Origin: Vesta saturnalis
Lineage: Eukaryota; Arthropoda; Insecta; Coleoptera; Lampyridae
Length of the DNA stretch: 64,000 bases
Reading direction: 5' to 3'
Assembly (NCBI GenBank): GCA_036346205.1
Contig: JARFJB010000928.1
Coordinates: 1,253,501-1,317,500 of the forward strand
The notes below the pieces were generated by a model, which had not been told where the DNA came from, searched no databases, and saw only the letters and a list, made by a program, of their open reading frames with translations. Both the position numbers and the translations under genes were made by a program. Positions 36,401-50,364 of the stretch are shown in pieces (the first letter of the stretch is position 1; the number at the start of each line of letters is the position of its first letter).

Positions 36401-38399
36401 GTTACGTTCAAACTTCGACTTTATACCCAAAACTTACCCTTACGGAGGAGATTTCTTTATAGGACTTGCCGGTAGCTCGGTCACAGTAGAGGTGGAGGGG
36501 TTCTACAGTGATGCAGATGGTATCTGTAAGCTGAAAGAGAAGAGAGGGCGCCAACTAGAACGATAAATTGGCCAGCCAATAGATAATTTGCCACTTTTCT
36601 AGCCAAGCAACGAGTATGTGAAAGGATCTGAGCACTAGGAAAAATAGTTATAAAGCAGAAAGTCCCCAAAACAAAAGCGATATATTAATTACAAATTATG
36701 GCAGTATCTAGTTTGCATTTGTATGTACACACACATATAATTTAATTTATATTCCCCAAACAGTAAAAGGGAGATAATTTCCTAAATAAATAATTAATTC
36801 AATTGTGTTACTCAAATCTTAACCACAGAGATAATACATAGAATATTTGTGCTCTTTAATACACAATATAGCAAGCCACCCAAAGAGTCTAATACTAGAA
36901 TTTAGATAATGAAATTAAGACAAATTTACATCCAAAAATGACAAAGTAATAATTTCAAAGCTAAGTTATGCTAAAACATAGGTTTATAGTCTTTAATAAA
37001 ATACAGTAAACAGGTAATTTAAGCATTCACCAAGTTGTAAAGGCACATTGAATAAAAGATTATAGTAATAATACAATTGCTATGAATAACTTGCAGTAAA
37101 CAAATATAACAAAAATGATCAGGTGGTTCATAAAATCTTTAACTAGAATCTGTTGAGCTCAATGCATCCAGTTACACAGTTTCTTACAAAACAGTGTTTA
37201 AATACATAGATTACCAATAGGCATGGTAATTTTTATACTCAAAAATTTTACCCAAAGTAATTTCATGTAAAAGAGCAAAAATTTGTGCAATAACACATAA
37301 AGTTTTATCACAACTTAAAGGATTGGTCACAGATTAATCAAAGCATTAAGGTATCCAAAGACCCTGAATATGAGTGATTTATAACTTATCTTTCAGATCC
37401 CAGCCTGTCGGAAAGCTATAATTTCAAATATTTCACAGGTGTTCCACCCTTGAAAGTAAAATTTTTTGCTAATTATGTAATAAGTAACACACTTCAGCAG
37501 CCAAATGCCAGTATGTCCAACTACGTACGAATTATATACAAATGTACTACAGCGTACCTATATCCATTTTTTAAATAGCATACAGGTATATTTAGATGGT
37601 GTACGAAAAGTACCTCTAAAATTAAATACATACAGCCAAATGAAAGCATGAATATCAATCTTACCTTCAATGAGGTAGAGAATCAGGAAAGTATTAATTG
37701 TAACGTTCAGAAATGGATTCAGTCAAGTACGAGTATAAGTTCCCTAAAATTAAAATAAAGCTAAAGAGTAGATTGTTACATTCTTACCAGCGAATCTAAA
37801 GTGTAAAAACAACTTCGTGGTTACAGAGAAATTTGTGAGGTTAGGTCTAACCCCTTCAGCTAATTGCTTTAATGATTTTCTTAATAGATTTAGTTCTTAA
37901 ATCGAACCAGATCGATTGTCTGAAAGTAAAACGTGATAGAAGAACAAAAAACCAAGCGTGATAAAACCTCACCTGCTTTCAGTATTTCCTGTATATATCC
38001 GATATAAATCGTTTGTACCCACTAATTATTGCGAATCGGCACAAAATTTAGAAAAATGTTGTGAAACCGATAACCATCGATGGGCTAAATAAAGTCCAGA
38101 AATTTACATTTTTCTTTCAGGAAACAACAAAATGGCTTTTTTTTCGTCAAACAACAGACAGGAAGGAAGTGAAATTAAAAGTCAAATACTCGGATGTCAA
38201 ACCGATATATACCAGTGACACCCAACATATGAAGTTGAAATATAACTTATAAGTGACCATCAAAAAGTTTACCCAACCACTAAAGAAATGTTTTTATTTG
38301 TGAAGCGTAATATATTCTAGAAACTACAGAGATAAGCTTAGAGAAATGTCATTATTTTTAATAGATCGCAAAATTTACTTAATCGTACAGCAAAAGTAA
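36401..38399. other. Intergenic, no recognised feature
   Basis: About 2 kb lying between two oppositely oriented Penelope-like ends. No coding sequence recognised. It may be host DNA or unclassified repeat. Confidence 0.35.
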
Positions 38400-38545
38400 C
38401 GAATGTAACAGTTTTACAGTCTACAACAATGATTTAATTTTAATTCTCTAGTTACCTTATTAATTTTTGTCCTTTTGATGTTAACTTGCCACTATTTGCC
38501 ACTTTGATATTATGCATGACGAAGGACAGAATGAAAGCTTGCGAA
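38400..38545 (+). repeat. Inverted copy of the Penelope-like 3' end
   Basis: Read in plus orientation: CAGTTTTACAGTCTACAACA, TTTAATTCTCTAGTTACCTTATT, GATGTTAACTTGCC, then GAAAGCTTGCGAATAAATA. This is the reverse complement of 33895-34015, including the AAGCTTTCA region beyond the terminal repeat. It is a solo end or a strongly 5'-truncated insertion. Confidence 0.75.
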
Positions 38546-41110
38546 TAAATAAAATAATCACACCATATTTACAAATAGTGTTAATTAATATGTCCAATGG
38601 TGAAAGTTTCAATTCTTGTATAAATACAGTGTATTAATCTATTAAAAGGAACGTGGGATTTAATGGTGAATAGATATAAATGAGATCATGATTTTTCTCA
38701 GACCATCGAGTAACATTTATTAGGATGTTCCAATACACTTACTACAACGGATTGTCAGAATCTCTTTGATCAGAGTAATTGCGCCCACCAAATTTTGATG
38801 AACACTGAAACAGGAAGTAGGTTACCTGGAAGGCATACTTGGTAATGTTTAATTAATAGAAGGAGCTGGACAAACAATAATTACACGTACTGAGGTTAAT
38901 TATGAAGACAGAATAATGAAATGAGCAACGAACCAATAAAGGTAATCATTTTAATTTACCTATTTAAATAATTTAAGGTGGAAAATAAGTTAACAACACT
39001 AACAGGATAACTTTGTAGGATATTAATTTTCCTGGTTCCAAATACCATGCGGTCGAGCAATGCAATTTAAATTAATACGGAATAATTGAACCGTTGTCGC
39101 TGTTTTTCTGAAATTCCTTGTTTGAAATGCCCGATATCTAGATATAATGTTCAGTTCAGGTATTCATTAACGTTATTATAACTCCCTCTACTGATGTGTC
39201 ATGAGGGTGCATAACTTATAAAACAAATTAATTTTTTCCCTTCGAGTATTTACGCTATTCCTTCTGAACCGCAATAGAATTTAATAATGGTTAAGTAAAA
39301 CTTCTAAAAAGTAAAACTCAATTTAATATGAAATCAGAAAGCTTTTGCATTCGCGTAAAGAATCCTTTAGATGATAATCACGTGACTATTAGCATTAAGA
39401 AATCATACCTTTGAAAGATGTATTTTAGTTGTAGTATACCACAGTTTCGTAATATGTTTTGAACATTTAACAAAGTTGATATCATACTCGCTTTGATATA
39501 AAGGCACAATTTCATAAAACTAAAGCTAGCAATTTCATACAAGTATTGGCACTAGCGGGGTTATAAGCTTTGTTCCATATTGCTACTTTCCCAATGCATC
39601 AATTCTGGAAGTTTCTTGACACGAGAGTAAAAAAAAAACATACTTGACTCGACCGTTTTCGTTACGATTTTTAAACAAGCATGTTTTTCATGATCTCCTT
39701 GACATATTTCATGCAGGTAGCGTACTTTATTCTACACGGAAGTATTAGGTAATTTATGGCTGGAACCGATCCTAGGATCAGCGCTGTTTTAAGATTAATT
39801 TTACTAATGTAAGAGTCTTGTGACTCGAAATGCTTCGTTTTATAGTAACATAAATCTAAATCAAGCAATTAACTCTACAATTAATTTTAATGATCCTTGT
39901 AATTTATTTTTTAATAATTGGTAACCACTAATGGTTAGTTATGTTACAAACATCATCTTCGGTATGTTTTGTTTGGGACATCATTAATTTTATTATTCTA
40001 CCTTTTACTGTCTCTAACTCTTGTTACGATTGCGTTGTCCTAATTTAAAGACTATCGTTATCTTAATGATTTCTGACAGTACATTTCCAGTATCTAAACC
40101 AAGGCTTTCCAGTTTATTACTATATAACCTAACATTTTTTTAATTCACTTCTGTTCTATTGCCAAGTAACTATTTTTCTATTCGTGTTCACAAAATAGTT
40201 TGAGCTGCTTTAGACTAATCGTAACGGCGTTAAGCGCATAAGAAATGTTATGCTTCGCGATTAAATTTATTTATGCTGTTTTACGATCCATAGATATTAA
40301 ATTGTTAAAAAAGTGAATTCTATGAAATATAGTACTAATTTAACACAAATCTTTGTAAATTTGTAAACTACCTCTCAAACCACTCAAGTCTATTAAAGAA
40401 ACCGATATTTTAGTAATTTATTTCAATAATACCAACAAAACCAAAATAATTTTTTAACAAACTTAATACTACTAATCTTAATATTGTGATTAAATGGGTC
40501 AGAGAATCATGAAAGTGACACGCAACCGGTGTAACACTTTCCTTGCTGTATTAAAAGTTGCAAGATATGAATTTCACTAAATCAAAAAACTATAATGATG
40601 CAGAAACTATTCCTAACTATTCCTACCTTTCATATCCTGGAAATGAATTCCTATTTATTTTCCTAACCGTATTCTCGTCTTATTTACTATTCCTTATCGG
40701 TTACGCACGCCTATTTCTACTCGCACCCAACTTCATAAACCACTTCGATCTTCATTTCCCTATCTGTCATTTAAACTCGTTCCTCTGATATTTCCTAGAT
40801 ATCCGTTATTATTTTGCGGAATGATTGTTAGTGATTATTTACATTAAATCACCCTCCTAACCAGTTTTCCTGTTGGTACCCTGCAATTAATCCATAATTC
40901 TAATTTTATGTCTCTTATAGTTACTAGAACAATAATTCTTAACGGTGTATGTACCCTTCCTGTCACTTCAGGAGGATGCCCTTTGTAAAGTTTTCTATCA
41001 ATGGTGTCCTCCAATTTCCGCATTCCTAGAGCTCGAATAGTAATCTGTATATACAGATTCATACCAACCTCCCGTGCCAAATCTCCACTTAAACCGCAAA
41101 TTATATGATA
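38546..41110. other. Intergenic, no recognised feature
   Basis: AT-rich with short chance ORFs only. No motif, repeat or RNA gene recognised. Confidence 0.4.
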
Positions 41111-41114
41111 TATG

Positions 41115-41720
<606 letters not shown>

Positions 41721-41818
41721 AGAGTTATTCACGTTATTCGGAAGATTATGGCCAAACGACTTGTTTTTCAAAAAGTTTTATTTTTATAGTTAATGTAGGC
41801 CTACAGGCTCGCAATGTG

Positions 41819-41880
41819 CAGGCTGTTCCAAAAGTATGAAACATATCAAAGTTGCAGTTTTTTCAATGGAACACCCTATA
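41819..41880. repeat. 62-bp mini-element with GTGTTCC-type ends
   Basis: Ends CAGGCTGTTCC and GGAACACCCTATA are inverted near-copies enclosing about 40 bp. It may be a minimal MITE or a residual pair of mariner-type termini just outside the next element. Confidence 0.4.
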
Positions 41881-41892
41881 TGTCATTGCATA

Positions 41893-43998
41893 TTTAGTTT
41901 CTACGATCAAAATAAGAATGAGTTTCACTAAGGTTTGCCCGACTCAAACCTTATATGTTTTGAAATATTTAGCATTTTCTAAAAATGTGGTAATAATTTT
42001 AAACTTTAAGCTCTCAATAAGTATTCACTTTTTCGTCAACTTTACACTTAACTTACTATTTGATTATGTACGCACTGCATAAAACACTGAGTAACATATA
42101 CAAAGTGATTATAAATCATGACTCAAAAATTTAAAGTTTTAAATAGTAATAACCTGATTAGTTTATATAGAACACCCTGTATTTTATGTCAACAGAAGAT
42201 GTAGCCCTATCGAATGCTATAACACTGTCATATGTCTAACTCTTCTTGTTTTCAAAGAAAATGCACATTTTCAGAAAGCAAGTTTACCTATTTGAACAAA
42301 TTTAACATTTAACAGGTCGCCTATGGAAATTTGGCAACACATAATTATTGTTTGTAACTGTCAGTTATTTCTAAAAGTCTGCAAATCGTTCTATTTGTTC
42401 GTAAATTGTTCACTTTGTTTTATAGTGGTAATTTGTGCTGTATTTAAAGCTTTTTTGTTCAAAATGAGAGTTTATCCAAAAGGAGAACGGATTGAGATGA
42501 TTCTTATTATTGGAGAATGTAACCAAAACACCTTACTGGCATCAAGAGTTTACGCTCAAAGATTTCCCAACAGAAAACATCCAAACAAAGCTGTTATGAA
42601 AAGATTGTTGGCTCTATTTAAACGAACCGGAAATGTTCATTATGGTAAACCTTTGAACATAAAACCTGTGACAGAAAATAAAGAAACAGAATTAGCGGTA
42701 ATTGCTTCTGTGATCGAAACTCCACATATAGGACAAAACCAAATTGCGCAGCGCATTAACATTAGCCAAGAAAGTGACTCGAGAATTCTTAAAAAGCGCA
42801 GTTATCATGATTATAAAATCCAGCCCCATTAAGAACTTTCCGGAAATGACTTCAGAAATCGAGTTGAATTTTTTATGTGGGCGTTAGACCGAGTGGCCCA
42901 AAATGAAACCTTTTTCAATTTTGTACTGTGTTGTTAAATGTAATTCCCATTATTACGCTGATTCCAATCCGCATCAACTTAGAATGATTCACACTCAACA
43001 CAGGTGGTGTGCGGAATAATGGATCAATGTTTACTTGGGCCTTATTTTTTCGAAGAACATTTAAATGGTACATTGTTCTTAAATTTTTTAGCAAGAGATT
43101 TCCCAGTCGTGTTACAAGATATACCCTTGAACATACAGACAACAATGTGGCTTCAACTGAATGGTACCCCCGCACATTTCCATCATGACGTTCGAGCTTT
43201 TTTAAATACAAATTATGAAAATCGTTGGATTGGGAGAAATGGATATCAGAATTGGCCTCGACTGTCCCCTGACTTCTTCTTGTTCTTATGGAGATACGTA
43301 AAAACAACCGTTTACAAGACACCTCCAACCACACCAGAGAATTAGGGAAGCATTTCAAAGCATAATCCCGGAAATGTTAGCAAATGCTGGAAGAGGTTTC
43401 GAAAAGAGGGTATGCTTGTGTTTAGAAACAGACGGTCGTCATTTTGAATACTTGCTACAAGAAAGGTTTTTACAGTTTTTCCACAATTTCATTACTTTCA
43501 TCATTATTTTAATTAGTAAGTAAATTGTAACACATCATTATTCAAATCTGTTTGGCTAACCCTGCTCTTTAATTCCAGCAATTATGAGTTGTCAAATTTC
43601 CATACGCGACCTGTTAAGTGTTAAATTTGTTTAAATAAACTTGCTTTCTGGAAATGTGCATTTTCCTTCAAAACAAGAAGAGTTAGACATATGGTAGGGT
43701 TATAGTATTCGATAGGGAATTAAATTCTACATCTGCTGTTGACATAAAATACAGAGTGTTCTATTTAAACTAATCAGGTTATTACTATTTAAAAACTTAA
43801 AATTTTTGAGTTATGATTTATAAACACTAGTATATGTTAGTCAGTTTCCTGTTCAGTGCGTCATGATACATAATCAAATAGTAAGCTAAGTGTAAAGTTT
43901 GGTTGACAAAAAAGTGAATACTTGTTGAGAACTTAAAGTTTAAAATTATTACCACATTACCACATTACCACATTCTTATTTTGATTGCAGAAACTAAA
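41893..43998 (+). mobile_element. Mariner-like element with arms of about 0.43 kb
   Basis: The left arm about 41893-42352 and the right arm about 43576-43998 are inverted copies: TTTAGTTTCT outermost, then GATCAAAATAAGAATG, GTGGTAATAATTTTAAACTTT, AAGTATTCACTTTTT, AATAGTAATAACCTGATTAG, ATATGTCTAACTCTTCTTG and ACAGGTCGC-TATGGAAATTTG. The left arm has about 65 extra bp and the right a tandem CCACATTA expansion. The right end abuts (TA)n. Arms this long relative to a 2.1-kb element are unusual for mariner. Confidence 0.85.
42464..43523 (+). pseudogene. Mariner-like transposase relic
   Basis: Starts at ATG 42464 (MRVYPKGERIEMILIIGE). HTH region: YAQRFPNRKHPNKAVMKRLL; second HTH: HIGQNQIAQRINISQES, SRILKKRSYH. 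A stop at 42831 and a frame change follow. The first acidic block (normally FCDEA) appears lost in the region around 42930-42960. After it: CGIMDQCLLGPYFFEEHLNG, MWLQLNGTPAHFH (the second Asp of QQDG reads Asn) and RWIGRNGYQNWPRLSPD with the third Asp. A frameshift after PEN leads to a C-terminus ETDGRHFEYLL. With D1 lost and D2 mutated it is catalytically dead. Confidence 0.85.
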
Positions 43999-44002
43999 AA
44001 CG

Positions 44003-44008
<6 letters not shown>

Positions 44009-44060
<52 letters not shown>

Positions 44061-44118
44061 CATACATACATACATACATACATACATACATACATACATA
44101 CATACATACATACATACA
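44009..44118. repeat. (TA)n followed by (CATA)n
   Basis: About 45 bp of TA, then about 60 bp of perfect CATA tetranucleotides. The tetranucleotide part probably began as the tail of the adjacent minus-strand SINE. Confidence 0.9.
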
Positions 44119-44206
44119 AGGTAACCAAAATTATTATTAATTTTATTAAATACATAAATAAAAAGTTTACCTCGAGTAGGATTTGAACCTACGACCTGTA
44201 CTTACA
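44119..44206 (-). mobile_element. tRNA-derived SINE, 5'-truncated
   Basis: Minus strand: GGTCGTAGGTTCAAATCCTA (box B and T-arm-like), CTCGAGGTAAAC, an AT-rich body and a (TATG)n tail. The head is cut off where the 1.8-kb mariner-like element begins. Same family as 46010-46150. Confidence 0.65.
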
Positions 44207-44208
44207 TA

Positions 44209-46004
44209 CAAGGTGTTCCTGAAATAGGTGCCAAAAATATAAGGACACGTAAATAATGTCAAATAATGTAGAAAACCTCAATAACATTTTTTCAAAACTG
44301 ACCACTAAAGTAGATACACCCCATTAACTTAGGTTCCTGTCAAATGGTTTTTATTGGATTGTTCCCAAACCCTTGAAGGTAGAGAGATGAAAATTGGTTG
44401 GTTTTCTAGACTTTTTTACCTTAAAAAATGCAAATCTAACATGCAGTCGGGGACTACGTTAAACTGGCGGGTGGGGGATAATTTTGCCCCTATCACTTTT
44501 CGCTCTTTTTGATATGAAATTATGAAATTTCAGGTTCTTTGAATGAAAATGATATGTATATATAATAAGAAGATCCTAAATTAAACTTCTAGAGGTAGCA
44601 CTGTTTTCGAGTAAAACGGCCTTTAGTGGAAATAGAATTTCAAGAATGTAAAATAATTCCTTCGAAGTGTACTTAGGAATAACGCAGTAGTTGTCATTTC
44701 GGTTGCATTGATTAAGTACAGTATGAATATTTAAAATATGCCTCAGTAGACTGTGGAGGGGTGGGTGGGATACTGTTGTCTCTAGCTTTTTTGAACATCC
44801 TTTTTTTTAAGTTTTGGATACGAAGTTATGAATTTCTAATTTCATATAAAAAAACGAACAAAAGAAAATCAGTACTTATTTTGAGGTAATTATAAAACGT
44901 AACAAGTATTAAAGCGATACACCTAATCGTACTTATTTTTTTAAACGGCCACTAGTCGCACGCAATCCTTTTTTCAAGCAAAAATGGTAATTTGTCTAAG
45001 ATTGGGTTAAAAGCATCTTCAGTTCTTTGACGCAAATCTGATACGGGATCCGCCGATCGTGAATAAATGATAGCTTTGATTTGTCCCCATACAGTGAAAT
45101 TCAAGGGACTCAAACCAGGTGACCGCGCGGACCAAATAATGGGTGCGTTAAACGAGGTACCGTATCTCTATGTAAGGGGTTCTAAACTTGTCGAAACCAA
45201 TGATTGTGACGTTTGGGGTGCCATCCGCCTTGTACTAATTGTCGAGTTCTCTTCAAGAATGTTTCAAACACGTTCTTCATTTTGTACTCCTTTGGCTGCT
45301 CTTCGCCTTCCCCTTCCCCTTCTCCTATTATTGGTTCGATTTTAAACTTCCACACTCACAAAGGCGTTGCTCAGCAGAAAGGAATGTTCTTCTATTAGGT
45401 ACGTTTCTAACAGGAATTTTTTGGCTGTAGCATCTCACGGCACCTAGTGTTAACATGTCAATGTATTCAGAGTATATGTATTGACGCATATTTTTAGTAT
45501 TGGTACGTCTACTTAATAATAAAATAATAGTCAAATCAGTGGAAATGATAAAATGATTTGACGTTTCTAACAACAGCTGCGTTATTCGTCCTAAGCACAC
45601 TTTCCACAAAAATGCTGTTTTACTCGAAAACAGTGCAACCCTGTCGAAATTTACTAAAAGAACCTTTCTCATCCAAAAAAACCTGACATTTCATCATGTT
45701 ATATCTAAAACTACACAAAATTGCCCCCCCCCCCCGTTTAACGTACCCCCAACTGAATTCGCAGGAAATTCCAATTTCATCTTTTTAGGATTAAAAGTAT
45801 AGAAAACCTATCAATTTTCATATTTTTATCTTAACGGGTTCGGGAGCAATCAAATAAAAATCATTTGCCAGGGACTCCCATTTGAGGGGATGTATCTTCT
45901 TTACGGATCAGTTTACAAAAAAAAAATGTTATTAAAGTTTTCTTCATATTTTCACCTTATGTACATGCCCTTGCATTTTTGATACCTATTTCAGAAACAC
46001 GTTG
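44209..46004 (-). mobile_element. Mariner-like element, 1.8 kb, about 0.4-kb TIRs, TA target
   Basis: Inverted arms at 44209 to about 44640 and about 45605 to 46004. Outermost CAAGGTGTTCCTGAAATAGG on the left and CAACGTGTTTCTGAAATAGG on the right, each preceded by TA (44207-44208 and 46005-46006). Further shared blocks include GAAAATTGGTTGGTTTTCTA-like, TACGTTAAACNGG and CACTGTTTTCGAGTAAAACNGC. A poly-C run near 45725 has expanded in one arm. The transposase inside has lost its centre, so this copy is non-autonomous. Confidence 0.85.
44945..45489 (-). pseudogene. Mariner-like transposase with central deletion
   Basis: Start MRQYIYSEYIDMLTLG (45489), HTH with RNVPNRRTFLSAEQRL, then in another frame RRRGRGRRRAAKGVQNEERV, a stop, and NILEENSTISTRRMA (second HTH). 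The central catalytic region with the first two Asp blocks is absent. Translation jumps near 45170 to SARSPGLSPLNFTVWGQIKA, in which the third Asp reads Gly, and ends near ILDKLPFLLEK. Order and orientation agree with the flanking TIRs. Confidence 0.8.
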
Positions 46005-46009
46005 TATGT

Positions 46010-46150
46010 ATACATATATAGATATATGTGTGTGTATATTAAAAGTATGAAATTGTTTATAAAATTAAAACTGCATACACAAAAAGTGTTCCCCGAGTAG
46101 GATTTGAACCCATGATCAGTTCTTTGCTAGAAAACTGCGACCTAACTAGG
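46010..46150 (-). mobile_element. tRNA-derived SINE
   Basis: Minus strand: AACTGATCATGGGTTCAAATC leads into box B and CTACTCGGGGAACAC, an AT-rich body and a TATACACACACATATATC tail toward 46010. The acceptor-stem halves do not pair and the anticodon stem is irregular, so it is not a functional tRNA. It sits on the opposite side of the 1.8-kb mariner-like element from its sibling copy. Confidence 0.65.
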
Positions 46151-46400
46151 GTTAGGTGGAAGTGAAGAGTAATCGAAGTCCGTTCCACGAGAAATTATAC
46201 TGTTTCCAAAAAGTTCACGAAGTTCTAATGAGCATCTGACTGTATGGCTTGTGGCGCCATCCTGTTGAAACCATTGCCTGATCAACTGTAAATTTCGTGC
46301 GCGGCCATTTAGGTGAATATAACTTTCGTTTGAAAACCATACATTTTTCAGGAAATGGCCGTCTTCGAATACTAGGCTCAACACGCGTCCACTATAAACT
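46142..46400 (-). pseudogene. Mariner-like transposase fragment with internal deletion
   Basis: Minus strand: DGHFLKNVWFSNESYIHLNG (first acidic block, Asp to Asn) is followed almost directly by QWFQQDGATSHTVR (second Asp intact) and LFGNSIISRGTDFD, after which the SPDL block is lost where the SINE begins. About 80 codons are missing between the first two blocks. It is a different subfamily from the neighbouring transposases. Confidence 0.75.
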
Positions 46401-47699
46401 TTTCTGGAACGGAAAGGAATTTATTATATTCATATATTCATACTCGATACCAAGCAGGAATTATTAACCCATTTAAAAATCGCGGTGTGTGGAAATTACT
46501 CATGTGAAAAATGAAATCTCTTTTAAATTGACATTGCGAAAAAATGCCGGAAAAACAATACAATGAGGCAAATGTCCATAAAAGGAAGATCTGGAGTCTG
46601 GCGCAATACCGTGTTCTACAAAATATATTTCACTTTCAGTATAATGTAAATATCAATAAATTGGTTTGTGAGTCAGTCTTTAAAGAAAGTTAAGTGAAAT
46701 GAATTAAAAAAATGAAAAAACAACATTGAGTCCATAAGTGACTTATACGTTACCTTATACTTTTAATATTTTAAAAGTTGTTTAGATGGATTAATTATCT
46801 TTTTAGAATAGTAACCGAAAAATGAGTATTCGTCCTGTTTTTAACAATTTTGTGATATTGTTATAAAAACTAAGGCTATCACAATTTTAATAATTTTTAT
46901 ATATGAATCAGAAAGTTGATCCACTTGTCAACGCACAGTCCAAACTATTTAACTTAGAGACATGAAGTTTTCAGGTATGAAAGCTTACATGGTGGACGTG
47001 TAAAATAAGAATCGAGCTTTGACTATCTTTCTTCAACCCTTCTAAAAGAGTTGTACAATTCTACCAAAATTGGATCACATTTTGCTTTCATTTTTCTATT
47101 AACACTGACTAGATTCCTTTTACATTTTCGGATTTGTTATACAGTTAATGTAACGTGCTTCTCCATTACCTTCCACTTAGGTATAAATACACGCTTTTTC
47201 GTACTGCTCAGGTCGTTGTTCCTAATAATGAAGTCATGACTAATCCAAAGTACACGTTTAATTGTTCCGGAATAGATTAAATGTGTTTAACTGCACAGAT
47301 CTGCAACCACTATCTGTTTTATCAATCATTTTCAATAGTACGCCGGTGGAAAATCATGCCCTACCCAGTGAAAAAGTGATCTTAGAGTACAGAAACTAGT
47401 ATCTTCTAACATTTCTACGATTGTCAATCAACCACAAAATGTACAGGAGACTACCTCCAGATTTGGGCAACTTGTTCAAGTAAGTCAAAACCGTAATGAA
47501 AAAAGGGTTAAAAAATATGTACTTGATTCCAGGAACCAATCTCGTGGAGTGTAGAGCCCTTATTGCTTCACAGATGTTACCCATTTCTCTCGACATTAGA
47601 TAACAAATCATAAATAAGAAGGAGCAGTAAAAGAATTCCTGCCTCTAAAACCCAACGACCCTAAGAAATAGAAAATCATCAAACTCGTTCGTAGAGGGA
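46401..47699. other. Intergenic, no recognised feature
   Basis: AT-rich, with chance ORFs only. No repeat or motif recognised. Confidence 0.4.
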
Positions 47700-49030
47700 A
47701 AGGGAAATTTGCGATCTCCGAGCAGATAAATCAACTAGGACCATTTAGGAGACCAAAAGAATTAGACACGTTAACGCAGATGATCATCAGCCAATTTTGT
47801 TTTGGGTTTTTTAAAAACCTATTTGAAAAGGCATCGAAATCGCTGAGAATTGCGTACAACAGGTAAAACACCGGGTCAGCGTGAGAATCATCTGACCAAA
47901 TCACAAATATTTGTCATTTGTTCAGCGTTCATTCATTACGGTTGAAACAAGAAGTATTACAGTTATGAGAACTGATAAAATATCGTGGCCATGAGAGATG
48001 TACAAATATGCAGTTATGGTGAAAGTTTATTACAAAAACATAAACAAACTACGAATACAATTTCAAATAAAATGAGAGAATTAAGCAGACTTTTAATAAC
48101 TCCACGCCGAATGATGAGAATAAACACCATTTTCGAAGTGATAAAACCTTAATTTTTTGATAATTACTGGGTATGATCCAATATCCCGTACATTTTCCAG
48201 TAGCAGTTTAGCTAGACATATGGGTACAACACTAAAACGAGTGTTCGACATCGCGGCGAAAATGATTATTAAAAACAGTATATTTTTTCCTTGTGACGAC
48301 CCAGAAGATATTCTTAAAATATTAAACGCTTGAGAAATTTAATCACGAATCACTGGAATTCAGAAATTTCTAGCTTAGCGTTAAAAGACATGAATGAAAA
48401 GAAATGGGAAAAACCCAAGTTATTGCCTTTAACAAGCTCAATAACCCAAACTGGAAACTGCAAAGCAGAAACACATAACCAACAGGACGACTTTTATGCC
48501 ACTTTAACAGACAGACAGACAGTGAACGAATACCCGTAAGAAATTTTAAACGAGTGGTAACTGGGGGAAAATGAAGTACACCGGTGCCTATACTATTTCC
48601 AAAAACAGTGCAAACATTGATCGAAGTAATGATAAGTGTCCGAATGGATCGCGTACCGCGAACAAATGTATACCTCTTTGCCTATCCAAAAAGTGCAAAC
48701 AGATGGATAAACGGTTATCAAAGACTCAAGAATTTGCCCACGCACAAGTCAAAAATAAGGATCTCTTTACGTCTACTCGACTTCGGAAGCAAATAGCGTG
48801 CGTTCTTCAAGTATTGAACGTCACAAACGTGGAAATGGAACAGTTTGCAACTTTCATATGTCACTCCAATTTTAGAACTTGCATATATTTTAGATTACTT
48901 CAAGGGTTATGCCAAACTGCTAAGGTGTCAAAACTCCTCCTGGCTGTCAACAAAGGGAAAGCCGCCAAGTATAAAGGAAATACCTTACAGGAAATCGAGT
49001 TGTCAGAAGGATCTGACGTCGACAAATAAC
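47700..49030 (+). pseudogene. Orphan repeat-family relic with possible tyrosine-recombinase-like tail
   Basis: Plus-strand pieces in order: a zinc-finger-like start (CFGFFK), AVMVKVYYKNINKL-type remnants, LSRLLITPRRMMRINTI, then GTTLKRVFDIAAKMI, NSIFFPCDDPEDILKIL, RNLITNHWNSEISSLALKDM, EKKWEKPKLLPLTSSI, FAYPKSANRWINGYQ, STRLRKQIACVLQVLN, MEQFATFICH and AKVSKLLLAVNKGKA. I recall this family as widespread uncharacterised metazoan proteins. The tail pattern (T-RLRKH-A-T, then FLGH, then Y) resembles the R..GH..Y layout of phage-type integrases or Crypton-like recombinases. Here the His and Tyr positions are altered (Q, C, F). At least four frame changes. No ends identified. Confidence 0.6.
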
Positions 49031-50130
<1,100 letters not shown>

Positions 50131-50333
50131 CGTTTGTTTTGTGTCTTGTGCTTTGTACCTCGTGTTTCGTGTCTCGTGTCTCGTGTCTCGTGTCTCCTGT
50201 CTCGTGTCTCGTGTCTCGTGTCTCGTGTCTCGTGTCTCGTGTCTCGTGTCTCATGTCTCGTGTCTCGTGTCTCGTGTCTCGTGTCTCGTGTCGTCTCGTG
50301 CTCTCTGTGTCTCGTGTCTCGTGTCCGTGTCCG

Positions 50334-50364
<31 letters not shown>

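Noticed and set aside
45067..45430. Three overlapping plus-strand ORFs with Leu/Pro/Ser-rich sequence
   Set aside because: They are antisense shadows of the minus-strand mariner-like transposase, whose HTH and SPGLSPLNF motifs read well on the other strand.
46082..46150. Possible tRNA gene on the minus strand
   Set aside because: The box B/T-arm is tRNA-like, but acceptor halves do not pair, the anticodon stem-loop is irregular, and an AT-rich body with simple-repeat tail follows, as in a SINE.
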